DNA of 64,000 bases from positions 186,001-250,000 of the forward strand of contig JADNRV010000070.1 of NCBI GenBank assembly GCA_015499995.1. Direction: 5' to 3'. Below the pieces are notes generated by a model. That model did not search any database and was not told where the DNA came from. It was given only the letters and a program-made list of their open reading frames with translations. How positions within the stretch are numbered: position 1 is the stretch's first letter; the number at the start of each line of letters is the position of its first letter. Of this stretch, positions 32,240-44,083 are shown in pieces. A program made the translations under genes and the position numbers. Origin of the DNA: Flammula alnicola. Its lineage: Eukaryota > Basidiomycota > Agaricomycetes > Agaricales > Strophariaceae.

Positions 32240-33917
32240 ATGTCAATCTCACTAATGACCTCCATCCCCGAACGAGAAGAGCGGCGGGCAGCCCTACGCC
32301 AACAGAACGACGACGAGTGCCCAAACTACGAGACTGCGGTGAGCAGAAGGTGAGTAAATGTGTTATCTTACCTTCCGTCGTCCCTGTCGTCCCGTGGGAC
32401 CCATCTTGTTTCCTGTGCTCATCACAATACTGTCTGTCTTGCTTGGATGCTCCATCCTCACTCGATCTTTCATTTTGGATGTCATCAAGCAACTCCAATG
32501 GCACAGGACGCAGCGTGCAGTTCTCGCCGACGCTATATGATGACCTCCGTGCGACTTCGCCTTTGAACTTGAAGTGTGTATTATCTATCTATCTATCATC
32601 TGCCTCCTCCTTCTCCCGTTCCCCCACACCCGTTCCAGCTCAAGTTTGCGAGATCTACATATGCCTAACAAACACGGTTCCAGCGTCTCGCGCCGACAGC
32701 CACGGCCGCTCCCGCGGCATGAGAGATATGTGTACACCTACCGACTCGCGGCGAACAATACGCCCATGCAGTTTCTGATATCGTGCGTCCATCTCTCTTC
32801 ATTGCCATTCCATTCCGTCCTCCGTGAAAAGCGGATTGGATGCTGATGGGTTTTATTTCCACCGACAGCGTCGAGCCAGAATCTGGCAAACCGAAACCTG
32901 GGAAATACACCTTCCGGCTCTCGTTCAAAGCGAACGGGATCGAGCGTGCCCTGGGCGAGCCGACGACAAGGACGCTGAGAGTGAACCCGCGCGAGCTCGA
33001 CTTTGTCGTCTTGTGAGTGATTAAAATTAAAATTTCGCTTGTGTAAAATAGGCGCTCGTCGTCTCTCCTTCCTATCTTTCATCTTACGTATCTGACCTCA
33101 TCCATCCATTCACGTCCGTAGCATATTCCCCGGCAAATCGAGCCTGCCCGCCGGCACTCTATGGTCCCTCCGCATCTGGCTCCGCGTGAACTCGGTCGAC
33201 CACCGGCTATTCGGCGACGACGACCTGTGGATCGCCAAGGACCCGGACTTTAACTCGATCGGGGATGCGTCGTTCGCCCGGCTGAAGATGGCGGTGGTCG
33301 GGGAGCAGGTGTATAATGCGTACGTGGGCAGGGCGTTGGTGACGTTTACTATGAGGTGCGTGTTTGTCGTTTTCGGTGCGCGGACGGTGACAGTGACGGT
33401 GGGCTGACTTTCATGGCGGTGGTGTTTAGATGGCAAAATGTGTCTAACAATTTGTATAAATATTCACTGGAATACGAGGCGAATGGGGTGGGGGATACGC
33501 TGTTCGAGGACTACAGACTGCGGCTGGACATCGATCCTCGGGCAATATCCTTCCTAATATTGTGCGTTCTTCTCTACTCACTTTTCTTCCGCTCCACTCA
33601 TCACCCATCACTCATTCACAATTCTCCTTCTTAGCACGATACCCTCGCAATCCATGCCCACCGGCGCCTCCCACAAGCTGCGCGTCTGGCTGCGCTCCCT
33701 CGTGCCCCTCTCCTCCATCGACCCCGCCACGTCGTACGTCCTCCCCTTCAACGACTCGTACATCTACCAGCGCATCTGGAAATGCGACGCGTTCAAAATC
33801 GGCGCACGGCTCGACTTTGAGTCCCTAGGCGCGAAGATGGTCATGGCGTTCTCGTCCGGCATCCCCGAGACGGTGATGGTGCAGAACCGGGCCCGGCGCC
33901 GCTGGATGACTGCATAG
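32240..33917 (+). CDS. Uncharacterised 361-residue basidiomycete protein with two internal repeats
   Basis: Seven exons (32240-32349, 32490-32573, 32684-32782, 32869-33012, 33122-33355, 33430-33561, 33635-33917). No known domain is recognised. After a charged, low-complexity start (PEREERRAALRQQNDDE) there are two related beta-rich units. One has LRVNPRELDFVVFIFPGKS then LWSLRIWLRVNSVDHRLFGDDDLW. The other has LRLDIDPRAISFLIFTIPSQ then HKLRVWLRSLVPLSSIDP. No signal peptide or membrane span is apparent, so a soluble protein is likely. All internal introns fall in the same phase (after the second codon base), which suits duplication of exon-bounded units. Confidence 0.8.
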
Positions 33918-34492
33918 TCCGAGATCGGTGTATAGGGAGAAGAAGCAGGGGTATGAGTTGGGTCGTGATTCTGGTTTATGAGGGTTGTTTTTTTGTTTTA
34001 TGATTTTTATGACCCCCCCATCCATCTTTGGAGAGTTACTGCTCTCGACGACAGCTTATGGTATATGTTTTGTACGAGTACAATCATTTCTAGTGGAGGA
34101 TCTGATGCTTTTCTTTTTTGAAAAGTAGATCCCGGGTGTACGACCAGGTTTACTTACAGTACGTACGGTATGGCTTGTTTTTGCGGATTTACTAATTTTT
34201 TGTAATCGATATACAATATGTGTACTGTACGTACTTACTTACTTACCTTTGCCTCTCTTGCTCCTATCTTTATTAAATTTGAAAGCCTCCATAATATTTA
34301 GTTGCTGTTGTGGTTTTGCGAGTCCGAGTGGAACGCTTTTCATTTTGTGTCCTGTTTTTCACCAGGCTGGTATGTATTAGAACTGTAACGTCCAACGAAA
34401 AGACTTCGGTTTGATTATAAGCAGAAACAGAAAGGCATCGTAGGCGACCCTCCTCCATGATATGTATCTCGATGCACTACCAGACGGTGGCA
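33918..34492. other. Convergent 3' intergenic region
   Basis: 575 bp between two convergent genes, AT-rich with short GTAC/TACTTACTTACTTA runs near 34155-34250. No gene is seen. Confidence 0.6.
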
Positions 34493-35436
34493 CTAAACCA
34501 AGACGTTCTTTGCCAAAAATTCCACCCAGTCCTTCTCTTCCCATGAACTTTCGATTTGTTTCTGGTAAAGCCCATCCCACAGAACGGACGGCGAGACGTG
34601 GATGCTGTTCTGCCTCGAAAATTTAACTGCCGCCACGAAGAGGTGAGTAAATAGGTCTTGGATGAAAAATCAATGAGCCCAGAGCGTACTATTATATTTG
34701 AGGTCGTCTGTGACTGCGTTGCCTCCGTTGGCGGCGCCTTTGAATGCGAGCGCGTCGGTGAATTGGTCGACGGCGCTTGCGGGGAGGATGGAGGACGCGA
34801 GCTTGGAGAGGTTTTCCCGGACTTGGCGGGATGTTAGGTCTTGAGTCGGGATGTCGAAATATTCCTCTTGGTGTTGGAAGAGCTGCCGTCGGAAAATAAA
34901 AAGGTGACAATTAGAACAGTTTAGAGGGTTAGGTAGGGGGATGGGTAGGGTATGCGCGTACCGAGAGACTGAAGGGCCAGAAATTTTCAGGCGATACGCG
35001 CAGGACCTGAAATGTCACTCGAATGTAAATATTGTCTGATAAACCGAAGTGAAGGAGGAATGTTATTACCGCTAGGCCAGCTTCGTTGGTGAGCGTCGAC
35101 ATCGCGTGCCATGGCTGTACTTGGAGTCTGTATATGAGTTTGACTTTGCCGGCGTAAGGCCCGCCAGGAGCGAAAAGGGGCTTGAGAATCTTATCGATCT
35201 TGAACGCCATTTTCGCGCTTTATAAAAATCGATCGTCAAGGCTCTTTCGGGGGTTCAATGAGGAGATAAGTATTTACCTGTACGGACACACATAGTCCAC
35301 TGTTATGGTCGACTTTTAATCTGGCGAAGCTTGGTAGAAACAGGTGCACGATCAACGTACAGAACACGTCCAACGTATGAGGCGCGTCAGGGGCGCCAAA
35401 GATGATTTGCGGGCGTAAAGATGGCTGTAGAGACAT
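34493..35436 (-). CDS. DsbA-like thioredoxin-fold protein with CPYS motif
   Basis: Six exons (35436-35361, 35299-35278, 35217-35070, 35006-34962, 34882-34690, 34626-34493) give 205 residues. The fold is indicated by IIFGAPDAPHTLDVFLDY followed at the first helix by the active-site-like CPYS, then LIYRLQVQPWHAMS and, near the end, NSIHVSPSVLWDG, the region of the conserved cis-Pro loop. DsbA/2-hydroxychromene-isomerase-like families use CxxC or CxxS at this site; the second Cys is Ser here, so a simple dithiol oxidase role is unlikely and a monothiol or glutathione-linked role is inferred. No signal peptide is evident, so it is probably cytosolic. The 22-nt second exon carries the motif itself. 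Confidence 0.82.
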
Positions 35437-35747
35437 TTCTGTGAATGATGAGAGGAACTATGATTCAAGCCGTTGTCGCGTCTGGCTTTTATGCTCAAGG
35501 GGTTCCTGATAATTAATCATATCACCCGCGTATGACCTCAGTGGTCAGCACGTACCGTGATCTCACTAAATACCGTGTTTCTTCACGTGACAAGGACTTT
35601 GGCAAGCAGGGACAAAGAAAGACTAGATCACATCATGTTTCCCGATTCGGGAGGGACAACTCGACGGAGATTGCTCTCGCGGCCGTATCCCATTCTTTCC
35701 TGAAGAGAAACCGCTTGAGGTCGTAATCCAAGAGATATATTTTCAAA
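35437..35747. promoter_or_regulatory. Divergent promoter region of the thioredoxin-fold and PCI-protein genes
   Basis: 311 bp between divergent ATGs. No specific element was identified. Confidence 0.5.
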
Positions 35748-37515
35748 ATGCCGATGGACTTTTCCACCTACATCGTCCAGCTCAACGACGCTATAGTCTT
35801 CGAGAATGGACCCAATCTCGCATACCTTCTTCGACCAACGAGTCCACACGGGAAAGAGCTAGTGAAAGAATTCCGCAATCCATCGGTAAGTAGCCATGTT
35901 GTGAGTTCCCTTGCAAGCTGCTGAATCCCGAGGTATCATCAGCGTGCCACAATGGGCCGTTACGAAGGATGCATGCAGAGCCCGTGGGATGACATTGCTA
36001 TCCAGTATGTTCTGGTCTGCACGCACGTCGCGAAGAAGAGATACGTCGAGGCGTTCAAGGAGGAATCACAACTTGTATCGTGAGTTGTTCATGTCCATGT
36101 TTTGCTTCTTGCCTATTCACATCTCAATACGATGGACATAGGCTTTTCTTGAGATTCTTTACTGAAAATCGGGGGTGGACATTACCCGCCCTCTTCTCAA
36201 TATTGCGAGATCTGAGAGACCTCGCAATGGACGTCAGTATCTCAGCAATATATGCCACTCTACGCGTCTGATTGCTTTTCATTGGCAGGCCGACTTTCAC
36301 GCCAAATACAACAACCAGAAGAGCGAATGCATGGAAGAGTCTGCGCGGATAATTGCAAAAGCCTTTGGTCATTGCATGACGGACAGGTAGGGAATTCTAT
36401 TTACATCAGCAATCTTTTCTTGGAGCCAAGGAATCTTGCAGGACATCGCCGCCAGACCAATCAAGGAAATGGGGCGTATATTATGTCGTTGGCCTGGTAT
36501 TGAAATCCTACTTTCGGGCAAGTTCACTCATCCTTTGTGTGACTGCGCTGCCATAAGGTCTATTTATCTTATAGGTCAAACGAATATCACTGTCAAAAAG
36601 CATCTTACGAGCACTCGAAGCAAACAACGACATACCCCCACTCTCTGCATTCCCAAGGTCACATCAAGTAAGCTCGGTCCTCAGCGTCGCATGCTGACTG
36701 ATTTAATATGCGGAAGGTCACATTTAGGTATTATATCGGCATGCTAAGTTTCCTGAATGAAGAGTTCGCCAAAGTACGTTTTCTTCCACAAGTTTATACA
36801 TCAGTGTGCTAATGACGTGCCTGTTCATAAAGGCTGAAGAGGAACTAACACTTGCTTTCTATAACTGCCACATCGAGGCTCATAGTAACCAAGAGTGCGT
36901 TGCACCTTGCACGATGTTTGTCCATTTCTCATGCTACTATCCCCCCCAGGCGAATCTTAGCGTATCTCATCCCACTACGGATTCTGAAAGGTCACCTTCC
37001 GTCCGCAGAGCTAATGAACCGATTCCCTGTCCTGGATGAGATTTTCTCCCCTTTCATTACAGCTATCCGGATCGGCGACCTCAAAGCGTACGACCAGGCG
37101 CTCGACAAGTGGGAAACGCGCCTGCTCGAGCTCAATCTATGGCTCTCGCTCGAAAAGGCCAGAGAACTATGTCTTCGGGGTTTATTCCGGAGGATGTCAG
37201 TCCTATTCCGCTCCTCTCTACGTCATATTATCGTCTACTGTCTGACTAACTAACGGCTGCCGTCGCTGTTGTTGTTGTTATAGGTGGGTGGCCACAGGAA
37301 AAGGGACGCGGATCCCCATCTCGATGTTCCATACTGCGCTCGCGATCTCCGGCATCGAGGTCCCGGAAGAGGAGGCGGAGTGTCTCGTCGCGAACATGAT
37401 CTACAAGAACTTCATGCGGGGGTACATCAGCCACGAGAAGCAGATGGTCGTCCTCGCGGCGACGAACACGTTTACGAGGTTGGCTGACCGTCCGTCGCCG
37501 CTGGCGATGGTGTGA
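35748..37515 (+). CDS. CSN12: PCI-domain protein, CSN12/Thp1/PCID2 family
   Basis: Ten exons (35748-35885, 35943-36079, 36142-36232, 36289-36386, 36442-36517, 36575-36667, 36717-36773, 36833-36894, 36950-37195, 37284-37515) give 409 residues. Family signatures are KWGVYYVVGLVLKSYFRVKR, ANNDIPPLSAFPRSHQVTFRYYIG, AEEELTLAFYNCH, ERILAYLIPLRILKGHLPS and a C-terminal PCI winged helix (GLFRRMWVATGKGTRIPI then CLVANMIYKNFMRGYISHE). Such proteins work in TREX-2-type mRNA export/transcription complexes or associate with the COP9 signalosome. The choice between CSN12 and Thp1/PCID2 rests on overall similarity. Intron 5 (36518-36574) begins GCAAGT. Confidence 0.9.
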
Positions 37516-37827
37516 GCGGAGGGACTTTTTCCCCTCGTCTCTCTCTGTTTCTTTCCGCACTTTCTGGAGCTTCCTTCCTTTGCAATCTGTATCTCGGAGT
37601 ATAGGAACAATTGCTGAGTACATAATTTAATTTGTTATTCGTGGATCCAATAAACTTGGTTGTAACAGCTTTTGCTAAACATATTTATCCTTGGTCTCGG
37701 CAAGTACTTGCGTAAACGCTGCTGGGCCATGACGAACAGATTAAGACAATGTCCGAAGTTGTGAGACGGCCCTGGCTTCTCCTGTCCCTCTCAAACCATG
37801 GATTATTATTCTCCCCCTCTTTCATCT
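37516..37827. other. 3' flank of CSN12 and upstream of tRNA-Phe
   Basis: 312 bp without coding signal; it should hold the CSN12 poly(A) region. Confidence 0.5.
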
Positions 37828-37913
37828 GGGGGCATAGCTCAGTTGGGAGAGCAGTAGACTGAAGCGTATTGGGCGTATTCTAAAGGTCCCGCGTTCGATC
37901 CGCGGTGCCCCCA
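37828..37913 (+). tRNA. trnF-GAA: tRNA-Phe(GAA) with a 13-nt intron
   Basis: The cloverleaf is complete. The acceptor GGGGGCA pairs perfectly with TGCCCCC and is followed by discriminator A. The D-arm is GCTC AGTTGGGA GAGC, the anticodon loop CT-GAA-G, and the T-arm CCGCG TTCGATC CGCGG. A 13-nt intron (37867-37879, cgtattgggcgta) follows position 37. Removing it leaves exactly 73 nt. The first anticodon-stem pair is a G-A mismatch; the other four pair. Internal A box (TAGCTCAGTTGGGA) and B box (GGTTCGATCC-like) are present for RNA polymerase III; a run of four T's lies about 20 bp downstream. Confidence 0.93.
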
Positions 37914-38146
37914 TTTGACATGAATAGGACTCTTTTTGGTCTTTCGCTTCAGATGATGATGATACTTTGGGTTTTCGTCAGCGATTGTATGTTTTTTGCC
38001 TTGTCCTAACTGGACCCAAATTATTAGAATTATGTACGACTGCAACTGGATGAAGGATCGAGATTACTATCACGACGTTAGCTAAGTAGCATAAGCAGGC
38101 TACCAATAAGAAAAACCAATGTGGACCTCAACCCTCGCATCTCGAA

Positions 38147-41100
38147 TCATATATCCCAGTCCTCCAAAGAGAAAGCCAGCACCTCGAAAGCAGGAGCTGC
38201 TTCGCTAGTTCCGCCGGCAAGGCTCTCGACACCCCTTCGAAGAAAGCGGACAAGGCCATCCAATTCAGATGACATTCGTTCTACACGAACGAAGAAATCC
38301 TCTTCAGAATTCACCGATTCACCCAGCATGGAGTAGGAAGGCTCTGGAGGGTCGTTACTCTGTCCAGAACCCTCTGTAAGCAGGTCTTGGTCCTCGTCAG
38401 AACTATCGTCGTCATCTTGGAGGAACTGCGAGAAACCGATGACGTTCTTCCTCTGTCGTCGTTGCCGGCGGCTGCGATGTCGTTTCATGTTGATTGACTG
38501 GCGAGAGACATCGAGAGTCGCAGTGGTGTCGCCCGCAAATGTGACAAAACCTTCGCTGAAATGCAGGCACATGTCAAGGACAGAGAGGATAGCTCTATGG
38601 AGAGCAGATGTCTGGAAGAAAGCATTAAATCAGAGTAAGGTCCGACATGAACAACGGTATCACACACGTTGGGTTTCAAGAGACAACGGCCGCGGATTTT
38701 GTCAAGACTATTCCATTGTTAGCCACAGGTGTGCGAGACATAAGCGTTCCTGCTCACTGTTCATCATGCAATTGGATCATCTCGTCGAGCGATTGAGCTT
38801 TGTGGAAAGCTTCATGGAATCGTGACACTTCAGCGTGAATGACCTTCATTTTTAGGGGGGTAGTCAGAACCTAGGAGGGAGACAGAAGAAGAGAAAGCAT
38901 ACGTAGGTCGTCAGAAAATTCAGCAGAGTGCTGTGGCAGTTTTGATGAGTTCTGCGTTATGACAAAGAAAGTCGACTTACTTGATGAACCAACTTAGCCT
39001 GCTCCTCATAGCATAGAAAACTTTTAGCTCTTCACGCAACTTCTTCCCTCTTCCACGCTCATCTCTAACCAAAATCCGCTCCAAAACGCTCTTCGCTCTT
39101 CGTATCTGCACCAAGAAGACAAATACGTCGCCGTAGCCTTGTATCGTCTTCGGCTGGAAGATATATGTCAATGGGAATGGGACAGCATATTCCAAGAAAA
39201 GTGCATCGATGGCTTTGACTGTTCGTCTGATGGAGCGATCTTTCTCTCTGCTTCCTCGATAAGACAGACGGACGAGCGAAGCATTGACCCATTCTTTGGC
39301 TCCGGCGTTTATGTTGGCTTCTATTACGTCGTTGAAAGCCGTGTTCAAGAAGTGAAAATCGCCCCAGGCATTCGGAGAACCCATCTAAAAAGAAAACCAC
39401 TAAGAAGAGGCAAAATATGGGCATAGTATTGATGCATTACCTTGGTAAATAGGACATCAGTGAAATGACTCATGGCATCTCCCTTTCTCATCAGGAAGAG
39501 ATCCTCAATTGCTCCCAGGTGCTTCCACAAGCCGCAGTCATCCACCAGAACCTTCACAAGACGAGCGCCCGTTGCTTGACAATGCAGTAGTAGACCGTCG
39601 TATATCAGGCGAGAGAGGGTATCAACCGAAACAGAAAAGAGACCGATATGTTTCTCCATCACTCCGTCACCTCCCTGTGTTTCCGGACTGACAAGGTCAG
39701 CGAATGTCTTCCAGCTGTTGAACGCATTGGCGAGAGGCGGATCTCCGAGGGCTCTCATGAGACCAACGGCCTTCCCAGTTCCTAAGACCATTTCGGCAAC
39801 GTGTTCCAGGAAAAGGGGGATAGCCCTCCTAGTCCGTCCCAGCACGATAGAACCATCATCAACCGGGGCCGACTCTTCAGACAAAACAACACCCTCCCGG
39901 AGCGCGTATCCTTCTTTCCAAAACTCTGGGTCCAACAAGCCCAAACCCATCATCCCAACGCCAACGCCACTGCTCTCAATGAAAAACTCATCGTCGAGCT
40001 CGTCGGCCATGCCATGTTTCCCGCCTGTGCCAACACCCAGTCCAAGTCCCATGCCGTCTTTGAGCCATTTCCCCAACATGCCCCAAACGGGTTCGGCAGT
40101 CCGCACGAATACACGCATCAGCGCATCGCTCGTCACCGTATCCCGTCTTTCCATGTGCTGCTGCACACTCGCAAAGAGCGTGTCGAGGAGGAGAGCGGTC
40201 AACGCAGCCGGCTGTCGTATTTGCGTCGTCTGGTCGAAGAGGGGGATGTCATCCCCCGCTCTGACCTGGAATACTCTCTGTACAATGTCAAGGAGGACTT
40301 CGAACGAGGTCTCGTACTCGTCCCGGATTGCCCTTTCCGTGCTTAGGAGGCTGACTACGAGAGGTTCCTCGTCTACACCGGCGTACGCACGACACATGGC
40401 CTCTTCTCTTGCAGCGCACCATGCATCAAGGCCGCGAATGGCCTCACTGACAGCATCAGCAAATGCTTCACATGTCCGCGTGGAGGACGCCTTGTTGTTG
40501 GTATGTTGTCTGGAGATAGAGCGTGCAAAAACGGCCGCTGCGAATCGACGTAGTTGTTCTGCAGTTGTTGCGGTTTTGGCCAGAGATGAGATAATGGATT
40601 CTTGAGAAGCCAGGCTCAGATGAACCAATGTTGGTGTAGTTGGCGTCATCTTTGGCGGACACATTAATTCGCATTTTTACGGGGTGGTAATCCCCAGCAA
40701 GAGCTTACTGTGTATGCATTGCCCTTCCAAGCCAATACGATGTTTCTGTTCCCTTGCAATGCCATGAGGATCTCGCGGACCATATCATCTTCGTCAATAT
40801 AGTGCTGGTCAAAGTAAGGAATAGAAACTTTGTCAATAAATTCCTTGGCATTTGAAAAGGAAAGCCGTCCAACTGACATCTGGCTGCAACATCGCTTGAG
40901 CATCTTGGAATCCACTCGCTCGAGCAAGAATCCGCGAGAGATTAGGTCCTAGAACGATGTTGTTTATTAATAACAATGCATAATAGTGCATATATCCACA
41001 AACCTAGTGTCGATGGATCGCCTATGTCGAATCGTGATACAAGAGAAGCGTCACTATGCCAATCGTCTCTCCAGTACTGTTTCGCGCGCAACTCTTCAAA

Positions 41101-42209
41101 TTGCTTTCTATGTTTGTAGGTATATGGGAGGTTCGCTGGTTCGGGTGGGATGGGTGCACGTTCAGAAATCGGAGATGCAGGCTCCTCGTAGTCGGCAGAG
41201 GAAAGCGAATCATCTTCGTCGTCGAGAATTAGGTCATCCGAGTTGAGCGGGGAAAGCGAAGGAGTGCTGTCCCATTCGTCTCTTTCAGCTCTGTCCTTTT
41301 GAGTTGTGAACCGCACACTCCCAGGAGGAAGCCCGTATACACCTTCCCAGTGTTCTCCTTCAAATGGTTCTTCTGCAAGGATATCTGCCCAGGTAAGTGT
41401 TGGAGGGGGAGGTGGTGGATTTGTGACCGTTTCGAGGTACGTCTTTGCCATTTCGACTGTACCATCTGAAGGCGGTTCGCTGAGAGCAAGCTAAATTAGG
41501 CAGATTAGCAGTATAATTTATGATAAAAGATCTGAACGAACCAGAAGCTGTAGATGATCTGGGATACGCGATGCCTGGAAAACATGTTAAGGACATTTAG
41601 TGAGGTACAACAAATATCACCCTACCTTGATGTCCTGGTCGAGATCGGCCTCTCGCTCCTCGAGATGGAGCTTCAGGGTCTTATAAGCATATTCTAAAGC
41701 TTCTCCGAGGGCGTCTCTGGAGTTAATTCGAGCCTTGAGCGCATGCCTACATTAGGTGACCAATGAGGTTTGCTGGAACACGAAACACGAAGAGGTACCT
41801 ACCCATTTATCTGCCGATCAATGACACTCAAGTCCACACTTGCAGCAGCCTTGTTGATAGTCGAAGTCTCCAAATTCTTCACAGCATACTCCACCAGCTC
41901 CCGAAATTCCTCGCCATCGACGTCCTTTTCGGTGCCTTCTTCGTGCAAGCCAGTAATTTGCGAGACCAAAGTCTGGCATATGGGTATCAAGCGTGATCTT
42001 GCATGTCTTGAGTGCGGTCGCTGAGAAAATCGCGATTGTGGACGCGTCGAGGCACTCGATGCTGGACGTATCGACAAGCTGGATGCTGGTCTTGGGGTTG
42101 TGCTGGACGAAGGACGAGAAGTATTCCTTGAAGCAGGTCTTGAAAGGCTAGACGGTGGTCGACTCCCATGGCTCTTGACAGACAGATTAGAGCTACTCGA
42201 GGGTATCAT
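38147..42209 (-). CDS. Gamma-tubulin complex component (Spc97/Spc98 family, GCP5-like)
   Basis: Minus-strand multi-exon gene; first exons 42209-41803, 41746-41626, 41574-41542 and 41490-41004 join in phase. The N-terminus is Ser/Pro/Arg-rich (SSLSRPASRNTSRPSSS). LTWADILAEEPFEGEHWEG and YGLPPGS are typical of GCP5-type proteins. The large exon near 40664-39440 and the next exon contain the GRIP motifs (GDAMSHFTDVLFTKV, then YAVPFPLTYIFQPKTIQGYG and VFLVQIRRAKSVLER). The tail ends in an acidic/basic low-complexity region (RQRRQRK, DDDDSSDEDQD). The protein would help build the gamma-tubulin ring complex at spindle pole bodies. One junction near 40850 and those around 38600-38980 are not fixed. 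Confidence 0.87.
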
Positions 42210-43012
42210 GTCGTTGACCGTAGGCTCCTTTATAGTGCATGAGAGTTGCGATCAAGCTGTCCATGGCTGCAAACTCAGAAGTGACCGAAAAAATTTCTCC
42301 TCAACCACATCATCCGCGCAATGAATCAACAGGTGTTATTACTATATGGCAGGTAGACCACCAGGGCCGTGAACCTACGACATGCAACCTTGATCATGAT
42401 GCGGCCCACTTGAAAGTAACGGCGCGAACGAGGCACATGGTTTGTGACTCTCGCGCTTTTGCGACACGATCCGAGGCGTCCTCTGCTGGCATCAACCAAA
42501 CTTGAATCGAAATTTGCGCCCCGTAGAACTGCCCACATTTTCGTCAAACAGGACTGGTGCGGTCGAGACAGCATGGCCCGTAATCCCAACGGCTCTTAAA
42601 ATTCTTGTGGTGTTGTTCCCTGCAACGGTCCTCATGTAAACTTTCTTCCAACCCCTTCGAATGTCCAATAGGCCAGACCGTGCTCGCCTCTACCGCATAC
42701 CATCATTTCTAGTCATGGATGACAACTATGCCACAACGCACTTCTCTGCCTCGAAGATGGATTATGGCAGAGCGTGATAGGAGGCTTGGCAGAAATGTCT
42801 GCGCCAGTCCAACATCAGTCTGGACTTTTCGAGGTCATGCTGAAGTCTGGTACGGAATACATTCGCTGGCGTGTTGTTCTAACTAACATTCTGAACCTAA
42901 AGTCACTGCAGCTTGTTCAACAATGCTCTGGACGAGTCCAAGCGCTCTAACAGCGCAAGTTCGAGCCCCTACGACCTTTCAACTCTTGCATAAAAAGTGT
43001 TAGATTTTCATA
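42210..43012. other. Intergenic region between GCP5-like gene and metalloprotease pseudogene
   Basis: About 800 bp with no recognised gene. It should hold the GCP5-like promoter and the unresolved first exon/promoter of the protease. Confidence 0.5.
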
Positions 43013-43376
43013 TTGCTATGCTCGTCAATAATTTTCATATATCTCTCACTGGCGACTACGACAACGTCAGATACGAACAAGACCGTCGCCGATAACCCAA
43101 CCAGTACTGGTGATGATAATTCTCAATCTTCATGGTACCGGGCGGCTTGCGCCGAAGCGGTCATCGATACGGATGGCGCACGCCTCGTGAGGATGGCAGC
43201 CGTAAATCCTGCTTACCAAGTGTCGTCACACGCACTGATCGCTTGTGGCCAAATCATGCGGTATGTCGTGATTCACTCACTATACAGAGATCATAAGGCT
43301 AAGGACGAATTGCAGCAATTGCATTATGCATTTCTGGATCGCGCCCCCTTGACCGTTTACCAACAGAACCAGCAAA

Positions 43377-43445
43377 CACACCGGTGGTTCCAACATTAAA
43401 AGCTCCTTTTGATGTGTATCAAGTACGTTATCAAGGATTTTAAGT
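43377..43445 (+). repeat. Left terminal inverted repeat (69 bp)
   Basis: Starts CACACCGGTGGTTCC and runs to ATTTTAAGT; complementary to 44753-44821 with 64 of 69 positions matching. Confidence 0.9.
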
Positions 43446-43753
43446 GTAGGAAATTCTACAATCTTATTTCGTATTTAAAATGTCGGATAACGTACAAGAA
43501 ATTATTCTATTTTAAATACTCAACACCATGTAGGGATATCTTAGATTTAAAATCTTTGATTACATTGAAAGGTGCTTTATACGAAGTCAAGTATTTTAAG
43601 ACTAGGATAACAATCGGGAATATCTTAAATTTTAAGTATTAAAAATTCCGATATGTTGCTTTATATAATGAATATGTGACAACGTCTTAGAAGTCTTTAT
43701 ACTTCAAATATTAAGTAACATTTTAAAAAATCTTACACGGTATCCAGCATTTA

Positions 43754-43801
43754 AAGTATAAAAAAATCCTCAATTAATTGCCCACTCATTGCCCACTCAT
43801 T
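43754..43801 (+). repeat. Inner inverted repeat, left arm
   Basis: 48 bp ending in two 11-bp GCCCACTCATT units. It is complementary to 44036-44083 apart from three positions. The two arms enclose a 234-bp loop. Confidence 0.88.
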
Positions 43802-44035
43802 ACCTGCCTAGCGCCCGTTATGCGTGCAACGGCTCGCCGTCCCGCTGAAATTAGTGGGCAGATTCGAGTTTCTTAGTTAGTAAGCCGCATCTCCTGAATA
43901 AGTACGAGGGAAACTTGCTCACTTGGTCTGTAGGATTAAATATTAAATTATCAAGGATTCTCAAGGCTGGGTTGTGCACGTCCGCTTTTTCACCGGGCAT
44001 GCATTATGTGCCCAGAAAGTCAGCGACAAGTGGGC

Positions 44036-44083
44036 AATGAGTGGGCAATGAGTGGGCGATTAATCGAGGATTTTTTTCTACTT
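44036..44083 (-). repeat. Inner inverted repeat, right arm
   Basis: Mirror of the left arm, with AATGAGTGGGC units; one further related unit (AAGTGGGCAATG) lies just inside the loop. Confidence 0.88.

Noticed and set aside
33562..33828. Pro/Ser-rich 88-codon plus-strand frame
   Set aside because: It is frame-shifted relative to the clear last exon of the two-repeat protein and starts within its intron.
39718..40605. 295-codon plus-strand open frame
   Set aside because: It lies entirely antisense to the largest GCP5-like exon. Its composition (Ser/Arg-rich, no domain) is the mirror of that exon's codons.
40805..40900. 34-nt intron in the GCP5-like gene (GTCAGT..CCAAG)
   Set aside because: Too short for a fungal spliceosomal intron. 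An 88-nt alternative also fits phase, so the junction was left open.
43013..43100. Signal peptide from the frame opening at 43013 (LCSSIIFIYLSLATTTT)
   Set aside because: The frame begins with TTG, not ATG, and an ATG at 43018 is in another frame; the true first exon of the protease cannot be fixed.
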